DNA from: Candidatus Aerophobota bacterium
GTDB taxonomy: Bacteria > Aerophobota > Aerophobia > Aerophobales > B3-G15
Assembly: GCA_021163905.1 (NCBI GenBank)
Contig: JAGGTG010000231.1
Span: 1 to 12,172 of the forward strand
Direction of reading: 5' to 3'
Length of the DNA: 12,172 nucleotides
The notes beneath the pieces are model-generated. The model was given only the letters and a program-made list of their open reading frames with translations. It searched no databases and had not been told where the DNA came from. Made by a program: the position numbers and the translations under genes. How positions within the stretch are numbered: position 1 is the first letter of the stretch; the number at the start of each line of letters is the position of its first letter. This document shows positions 7,677-12,172 of the stretch, piece after piece.

Positions 7677-8903
7677 CTAAAAAAGACTTAGCTGTTTATC
7701 TCCTTTTTCCTCATCAAAAATGCTGACCTTTCCATATACGCCATCATATCCACATCTTATTTTTACCTTACCTTCTCTTACTCTTTCAATACCCTCTACT
7801 ACACGCTGAGGTATAAATCCTGAAAGATCCTGTATCGGGATATTTAACAGGACATTAATTTCTCCTTTATAATGGTTGACAACCCGCATGTAAGTCTCTA
7901 CAACCGATTTACTATCAACCCCTTCATTAAGAGCCTCAGCTATAATTTCCCTGAGAGGAACCACTCTTTTAAAAGGTATAGCCGAAGGTGGAATAAAATT
8001 CTCTTCCCGGTCAGCAAGATCCCTGACTCTATGCATAACACCTATTGTTAGTTTGTCCTTACATTTTGGACAGATATTTTTATTTTTAATAGCCTCATCA
8101 GGGGAAAGGGAAACCCCACATTTCCTATGACCATCCCAATGGTATTTTCCCTCCTGAGGGAAAAACTCAAGGGTATACAAAAATAAGCTTCGATCTTTAT
8201 TCATCAGGATCTCTCTTATTTCTGAATAGTTAACTTTTCTTGAAAAAACATTTGCCTCTCTGGCAAGATTGTGAGGTGAATGAGCATCGGAGTTAGAGAT
8301 AAGAGTAAATCTATCCAGAGAAGAGATCTGCCAGTTCATGGCTGGATCACTACTTAAGCCAGTCTCAAGAGCATAGATATAATCTGTCATATCTTCAAAA
8401 CATTCCTCAACTGAATCAAAACCAGAGTTAGCTCCAAACAGAGAAAACCAGGGAGTCCAAACATGAGCGGGTACAATCAAACATCTATCCGAGACATCCA
8501 GAACGATCCTTACAAGGTCCCTTGCATCCAATTTTAAAGTAGGACGACCATCAGAGTAAAGATCTCCAAATTTTCCCAGTTTCTCACTTACCTTTTCAGC
8601 CACCTCAAAATCAGGAGCGAAAATAACAATATGTATTTTTCTTAGCTTTCCGTTTCTATAAAATATACTGCTTACCTCGGAGGTAAGTATAAAAAAGGTC
8701 CTTTTGTACCTGTATATTCCCTCCTCAACAGGAGAGAGAAATTTCTTAAGATGAGCTCTCCAGAAAGGATGGGTAAAATCTCCAGTTCCTACAAGGTCAA
8801 TTCCCTTTATCTGAGCAGCTTTATCCAGATTAGGAATCTCCATATCCCTGGACGTAGCTCTGCTATATTTAGAATGAATATGAAAATCGGCTATAAAAGA
8901 CAT
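7677..8903 (-). CDS. Endonuclease Q-type PHP nuclease with C-terminal clamp motif
   Basis: Member of the PHP-fold endonuclease Q family (often labelled TIGR00375 or helicase-like). Characterised members nick DNA 5' of deoxyinosine, deoxyuridine and abasic sites. The metal-binding set is complete by eye: Asp6, His8 and His10 in DFHIHS; Asp42 in GTGDF; Glu76; His91; His147 in VPAHVWTPW; Glu180; and Asp206/His208 in SNSDAHSP. A zinc-site candidate follows (His255/His259, Cys262, CPKC at 278-281), then the C-terminal DNA-binding region. The protein is 408 residues with no fused helicase. The last five residues, 404-408, are QLSLF, matching the DnaN clamp-binding consensus. The ATG is two bases after the etfA stop, with AGGG upstream inside etfA, and a terminator follows, so it is the fourth gene of the acyl-CoA dehydrogenase/ETF unit. 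Substrate range here is inferred from the family. Confidence 0.9.
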   Translation of the reverse strand: MSFIADFHIHSKYSRATSRDMEIPNLDKAAQIKGIDLVGTGDFTHPFWRAHLKKFLSPVEEGIYRYKRTFFILTSEVSSIFYRNGKLRKIHIVIFAPDFEVAEKVSEKLGKFGDLYSDGRPTLKLDARDLVRIVLDVSDRCLIVPAHVWTPWFSLFGANSGFDSVEECFEDMTDYIYALETGLSSDPAMNWQISSLDRFTLISNSDAHSPHNLAREANVFSRKVNYSEIREILMNKDRSLFLYTLEFFPQEGKYHWDGHRKCGVSLSPDEAIKNKNICPKCKDKLTIGVMHRVRDLADREENFIPPSAIPFKRVVPLREIIAEALNEGVDSKSVVETYMRVVNHYKGEINVLLNIPIQDLSGFIPQRVVEGIERVREGKVKIRCGYDGVYGKVSIFDEEKGDKQLSLF

Positions 8904-8905
8904 AC

Positions 8906-10111
8906 TTATCCCTTGTTTTTCCCGGAGGATAAATTCTCCAGTTTTTCTATCAAAACCGGTAAGAACTTATGCAGATCCTCTACTATACCATAGGTAGCTA
9001 TATTAAAAATAGGAGCATCTGGATCCTTATTTATCGCCACTATAACCTCTGAGTTTCTCATACCCACCTGATGCTGAATAGCACCCGATATCCCACAGGC
9101 AATATAGAGTTTCGGCTGAACTGTTTTTCCGGTTTGACCAACCTGATGATAGGAGGGAATCCATCCTGCATCCACAACCGCCCGGGAGGCTCCAACAGCA
9201 CCACCAAGAAGCTCCGCGAGTTTCTTTATGAGACTAAAATTCTCAGGTTTTCCAAGACCCCTTCCCCCAGAAACTATGATCTCAGCCTCCTGTAGATCCT
9301 GAACCCCGGTTTCCTCTCTAACCTTTCCAATAATATTTACCAGATTATCCTCACCGGATAAGTCAGGATCAACTTTAATAACCTCACAGTTTGATCTTCC
9401 CCGGGGAGAAATTTTCCTCATAACCTTGGGTCTAACGGTTGCCATCTGGGGGCGATGATAAGGGGTTATAATGCTGGCCATTATATTTCCCCCAAAAGCA
9501 GGTCTGATCTGAATAAGATTTCTTTTTTCCTTATCCACCTTGAGACTGGTACAATCTGCGGTAAGACCGGTTTTAAGACGAGATGCAACTCTGGGAGCTA
9601 AATCTCTTCCCAGGCTGGTGGCACCTATAAGTAAAATTTCAGGCTGGTATTTTTTAACAAGATCAAAAAGGACCTTTGTGTAAAAATTTGTCCTGTAATT
9701 ACCTAAAAGAGGATGATCAACAAGGTATACTTTATCAACAGGGTATCTTTGTAAAATCTGCAGCTTATTCTCCAGCTTATCTCCCAGAATTACAACTGAA
9801 AGTTCCTCTGAAAGATCATCGGCAAGATACCTGCCTGCACCAATAAGCTCATAGGTAACAGGCATAATTTCTCCATCCCTTTGCTCAGCAAAAATCCATA
9901 CCCCACGATAACCCGAAAGATCTACTTTCCTCTCCTCTTTTTCAATTTCAATTGCATCAAAAGGACAGACATCAACACAGGCTCCACAAAATGTACATCC
10001 CTGCATAATTTGAGCTTTGTCGTTTTCAATTTTAATTTGAGAAAAAGAACAAACGGACACACATCTACCACAACCGGTACATTTTTCCTCAATTACCCTT
10101 ATCTTAGCCAT
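8906..10111 (-). CDS. etfA: Electron transfer flavoprotein alpha subunit with N-terminal ferredoxin domain
   Basis: ETF alpha subunit carrying the mobile FAD that passes electrons to or from the acyl-CoA dehydrogenase. Residues 1-60 form a two-[4Fe-4S] ferredoxin module with Cys11, 14, 17, 21 and Cys39, 42, 45, 49; the first cluster lacks the usual Pro after its last Cys. The ETF alpha core follows from about 68. The FAD domain has GASR (307-310), QVGQTGKTV (323-331), GISGAIQH (340-347) and NKDPDAPIF (361-369). The family segment usually written ADYGIVGD appears here as ATYGIVED (372-379). The same fusion is known from the caffeyl-CoA reductase and lactate dehydrogenase ETFs of acetogens, which bifurcate electrons. 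At 401 residues it is complete. The ATG overlaps etfB by 13 bases, with GAGGG ten bases upstream. Confidence 0.95.
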   Translation of the reverse strand: MAKIRVIEEKCTGCGRCVSVCSFSQIKIENDKAQIMQGCTFCGACVDVCPFDAIEIEKEERKVDLSGYRGVWIFAEQRDGEIMPVTYELIGAGRYLADDLSEELSVVILGDKLENKLQILQRYPVDKVYLVDHPLLGNYRTNFYTKVLFDLVKKYQPEILLIGATSLGRDLAPRVASRLKTGLTADCTSLKVDKEKRNLIQIRPAFGGNIMASIITPYHRPQMATVRPKVMRKISPRGRSNCEVIKVDPDLSGEDNLVNIIGKVREETGVQDLQEAEIIVSGGRGLGKPENFSLIKKLAELLGGAVGASRAVVDAGWIPSYHQVGQTGKTVQPKLYIACGISGAIQHQVGMRNSEVIVAINKDPDAPIFNIATYGIVEDLHKFLPVLIEKLENLSSGKNKG

Positions 10112-10902
10112 TTTAAAAGATCCCTCTTTTTAATCTCTTCAATTAGTTTTTCCACCTTTTGATTTAAATCTCCCTCAATAATTTTCCCTTTTGGAGGTGG
10201 TTCAGGCACAAATACCTTTGTCACCCTGGTTGGAGACCCATCAAGACCCACCTTATCCAGAGGAAGGCCTAAGTAATCATTCCCCCAAACCGGGATCTCG
10301 GCCTTCCTGGCTCTTAAAAGACCCTTGAGAGATGGATACCTTGGCTCATTTATCTCCTTTGTCACTGTAACAACAGCAGGAAGCTTTACCTCAACAATCT
10401 CAAAACAGTCCTCCAGAACCCTTTCTACCTTTATAAGCTTATCCTTAATTTCTAACCTGCGTACATAAGTAACCTGGGGTATCCCAAGCCATTCGGCAAG
10501 ACCTGGTCCAACCTGAGCGGTATCACCATCAATTGCCTGCTTACCAAGTAATATAAGATCAAAATTCCCAATTTTTCTTATAGCCTCTGATAAGGTAAAA
10601 GAAGTTGCCAGAGTATCTGATCCTGCAAAAACCGGATCAGATATAAGAATAGCCTTATCCGCTCCCATGGCAAGAGCTTTTCTCAAAGCATCCTTAGCTT
10701 GAGGAGGACCCATAGAAATGACGGTAACAACAGCAGAGTTTTTTTCCTTTATTCTAATAGCCTCTTCAATAGCATTCTCATCAAAGGGATTGATGATACT
10801 TTTTATCCCTTCTCTTACAATAGTATTATCTTCAGGATTTACCCTTACCCTGGGAAGCTCCTCTGTATCTGGAACCTGTTTGATACAGACAATTATGTGC
10901 AT
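10099..10902 (-). CDS. etfB: Electron transfer flavoprotein beta subunit, bifurcating type
   Basis: ETF beta subunit (267 residues), partner of EtfA. Typical motifs: CIKQVPDT at 6-13, NPFDENAIEEA at 38-48, and GKQAIDGDTAQVGP at 120-133. The DGDTAQVGP form is that of clostridial bifurcating EtfB and FixA, where beta binds a second FAD. Respiratory ETFs have a different sequence here and bind AMP. I therefore infer NADH-linked electron bifurcation, with ferredoxin as the low-potential acceptor. The ATG shares one base with the acd stop (TAATG) and GGAG lies just upstream, so the two genes are translationally coupled. The 3' end overlaps etfA. Confidence 0.95.
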   Translation of the reverse strand: MHIIVCIKQVPDTEELPRVRVNPEDNTIVREGIKSIINPFDENAIEEAIRIKEKNSAVVTVISMGPPQAKDALRKALAMGADKAILISDPVFAGSDTLATSFTLSEAIRKIGNFDLILLGKQAIDGDTAQVGPGLAEWLGIPQVTYVRRLEIKDKLIKVERVLEDCFEIVEVKLPAVVTVTKEINEPRYPSLKGLLRARKAEIPVWGNDYLGLPLDKVGLDGSPTRVTKVFVPEPPPKGKIIEGDLNQKVEKLIEEIKKRDLLKWLR

Positions 10903-12047
10903 TACTCTTTCTCCTTTAGAATAAGATTCGCTATAATTCCCCTTTGAATCTCAGAAGTTCCCTCTATTATCTCAAAAAGCTTTGCCTCTCTCATATACCT
11001 TTCCACAGGATAATCCTTCATATAACCGTAGCCCCCTAAAACCTGTACAGCTTTTGTGCTCACCCACATAGCTGCCTCCGAGGCATAAAGTTTTCCCATA
11101 GAAGCGTATTTCTCAAAAGGCTTTCCCCTATCTAACAACCAGGCAGCTTTATAAAGAAGATATCGCGCTGCTTCTATTTTTGTAGCCATATCGGCAAGGA
11201 TATGCTGGATAGCCTGAAAGGTAGATATACTGCGACCAAACTGAATCCTTTCTTTTGAATAATCACGGGCTTTTTCAAAAGCAGCCTCTGCTATACCCAG
11301 AGCTCCTATTCCAACTCCTATTCTACCCGCAGCAAAGGTCTGCATAGCTATTCTGAACCCCTTTTTCTCCCCTCCCAAAAGATTTTCTTCTGGTACCCAG
11401 CAATCCTCAAAAATAAGCTCCACATTGGGTAGTGCCTCAAGTCCCATTTTTTTAAAATGCTGGCCAAAGGAAAATCCCTCAGCTCCCTTTTCCACAATAA
11501 AAGCGGCAAGTCCTCTTGCCCCTCTTTTTTTATCCAGATTAGCAATCACAATGTAAATATCAGCAACCTCCCCATTTGTTATAAAGATCTTATTTCCATT
11601 TAGGATATATCCTCCCTTTTCTCTTCTTGCCGTTGTCTGGACATTTCCAGCATCAGATCCTGCCTCTGGTTCTGTAAGGGCAAATGCTCCAAGAGATTTG
11701 CCCCGGGCAAGAGGAGGTAAAAATTTACTTTTTTGCCACTCATTGCCAAAGTTTAAAAGAGGAAATGTACAAAGAAGATTGGCACCAAAGATCAAACCTG
11801 TTGTAGCACAGGCTCTTGAGATTCTCTCGGCAATAAGAGCCCAGGTAAGATAACCCATTCCAAGACCTCCATACTCCGGAGGAATGGTAACACCGAAAAG
11901 ATCAAGGCTTGCTAATTTTTCGATGTTCTTTTTGGGAAACTCACCTTTTTGTGCCACCTCGTCGGCTAAAGGTGCAATTTCTTTTTCACTTACCTCATCT
12001 ACCAACTCAAGAATTGTCTTCTGCTCTTCGGTTAAATCAAAATCCAT
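10902..12047 (-). CDS. Acyl-CoA dehydrogenase, short-chain/butyryl-CoA type
   Basis: FAD-dependent acyl-CoA dehydrogenase (381 residues, full length) that interconverts acyl-CoA and trans-2-enoyl-CoA; in the bifurcating context it would run as an enoyl-CoA reductase. Motifs: FALTEPEAGSDAG at 122-134, KIFITNG at 153-159, QVLGGYGYMKDYPVERYMRE at 335-354, and the catalytic base Glu362 in IIEGTSEIQR, the position of Glu376 in medium-chain enzymes. It is the first gene of an acd-etfB-etfA order identical to clostridial butyryl-CoA dehydrogenase complexes. Exact chain length or substrate (butyryl, caffeyl, acrylyl, branched chain) cannot be read from sequence alone. The ATG has AGGAG six bases upstream and a strong promoter about 30 bases before it. 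Confidence 0.96.
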   Translation of the reverse strand: MDFDLTEEQKTILELVDEVSEKEIAPLADEVAQKGEFPKKNIEKLASLDLFGVTIPPEYGGLGMGYLTWALIAERISRACATTGLIFGANLLCTFPLLNFGNEWQKSKFLPPLARGKSLGAFALTEPEAGSDAGNVQTTARREKGGYILNGNKIFITNGEVADIYIVIANLDKKRGARGLAAFIVEKGAEGFSFGQHFKKMGLEALPNVELIFEDCWVPEENLLGGEKKGFRIAMQTFAAGRIGVGIGALGIAEAAFEKARDYSKERIQFGRSISTFQAIQHILADMATKIEAARYLLYKAAWLLDRGKPFEKYASMGKLYASEAAMWVSTKAVQVLGGYGYMKDYPVERYMREAKLFEIIEGTSEIQRGIIANLILKEKE

Positions 12048-12074
12048 CTTCTTCTCCTGAATTTGATCTTTATT

Positions 12075-12102
12075 AATATAGCTGGTAAACTCCCTTTGTC
12101 AA
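12075..12102 (-). promoter_or_regulatory. Sigma70-like promoter for acd-etfB-etfA-endoQ unit
   Basis: Perfect -35 TTGACA (12097-12102), a 16-base spacer and -10 TATATT (12075-12080) on the minus strand. The predicted start near 12068 gives a leader of about 20 bases containing AGGAG (12054-12058). The architecture is nearly the same as the proS promoter. No operator is evident. Confidence 0.75.
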
Positions 12103-12107
12103 GCTAA

Positions 12108-12161
12108 TTGAGGGGGAAATGCTTCGCATTTCCCCTCAACGCTTGCGCTGCTCCCCCTTAA
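12108..12161. repeat. GC-rich palindromic (REP-like) intergenic element
   Basis: Bases 12108-12122 pair with 12126-12139 to form a 14-bp stem with one bulged G and a three-base loop; on the minus strand the tip reads GCGAAGC. The same left arm TTGAGGGGG (12108-12116) can instead pair with CCCCCTTAA (12153-12161), enclosing the inner hairpin top and a second small CGC/GCG fold. No T-run follows on either strand, so a classical terminator is unlikely. It lies just upstream of the acd promoter. Only one copy is in this window, so its repeat nature is inferred from form alone. Confidence 0.5.
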
Positions 12162-12172
12162 ATAAGGAAAAG

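Noticed and set aside
11348..11545. A 65-codon minus-strand frame inside the acyl-CoA dehydrogenase gene
   Set aside because: It lies wholly within the dehydrogenase gene in another frame and has no recognisable features.
12108..12139. Hairpin near the right edge as an intrinsic terminator
   Set aside because: No T-run follows the stem on either strand; a REP-like or structural element fits better, though Rho-assisted termination of a gene beyond the edge cannot be excluded.

Overview
The window reads as an AT-rich bacterial chromosome segment in which every gene lies on the minus strand, so gene order runs from right to left. It contains eleven protein-coding genes in two compact, head-to-tail transcription units, with almost no spare DNA. 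The left-most gene is cut by the window edge. I see no RNA genes, CRISPR, insertion sequences or phage genes. The bifurcating-type EtfB/EtfA with a fused ferredoxin domain, the endonuclease Q and the Firmicutes-like order of translation genes suggest an anaerobic, possibly thermophilic low-GC bacterium. It could be clostridial or from a candidate phylum of the Atribacterota/Aerophobota type. The taxonomic guess is weak.

Unit 1 (about 12102 down to 7616) starts at a strong sigma70-like promoter. It encodes an acyl-CoA dehydrogenase, EtfB, EtfA with two [4Fe-4S] ferredoxin motifs, and an endonuclease Q-type PHP nuclease, and ends at an intrinsic terminator. The first three probably form an electron-bifurcating acyl-CoA dehydrogenase/ETF complex linking NADH, an acyl/enoyl-CoA couple and ferredoxin. 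The fourth is a DNA-repair enzyme for deaminated bases. It ends in QLSLF, an exact match to the bacterial beta-clamp-binding consensus.

Unit 2 (about 7602 down past position 1) begins 14 bases beyond that terminator hairpin with another TTGACA-N16 promoter. It encodes proS, nusA, infB, ylxP, truB, ribF and a biotin-protein ligase: prolyl-tRNA charging, transcription elongation/antitermination, translation initiation, ribosome-associated and tRNA-modification functions, and flavin and biotin cofactor steps. Compared with the usual Firmicutes rimP-nusA-ylxR-ylxQ-infB-ylxP-rbfA-truB-ribF cluster, rimP, ylxR, ylxQ and rbfA are absent from their usual places, and proS overlaps nusA directly.

Upstream of unit 1, at the right edge, a GC-rich palindrome on AT-rich background resembles a REP-like intergenic element. 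Most of the window is ordinary housekeeping. The points most worth checking are the clamp motif on endonuclease Q and its operon context, the ETF fusion, the reduced nusA-infB cluster, and the palindrome.
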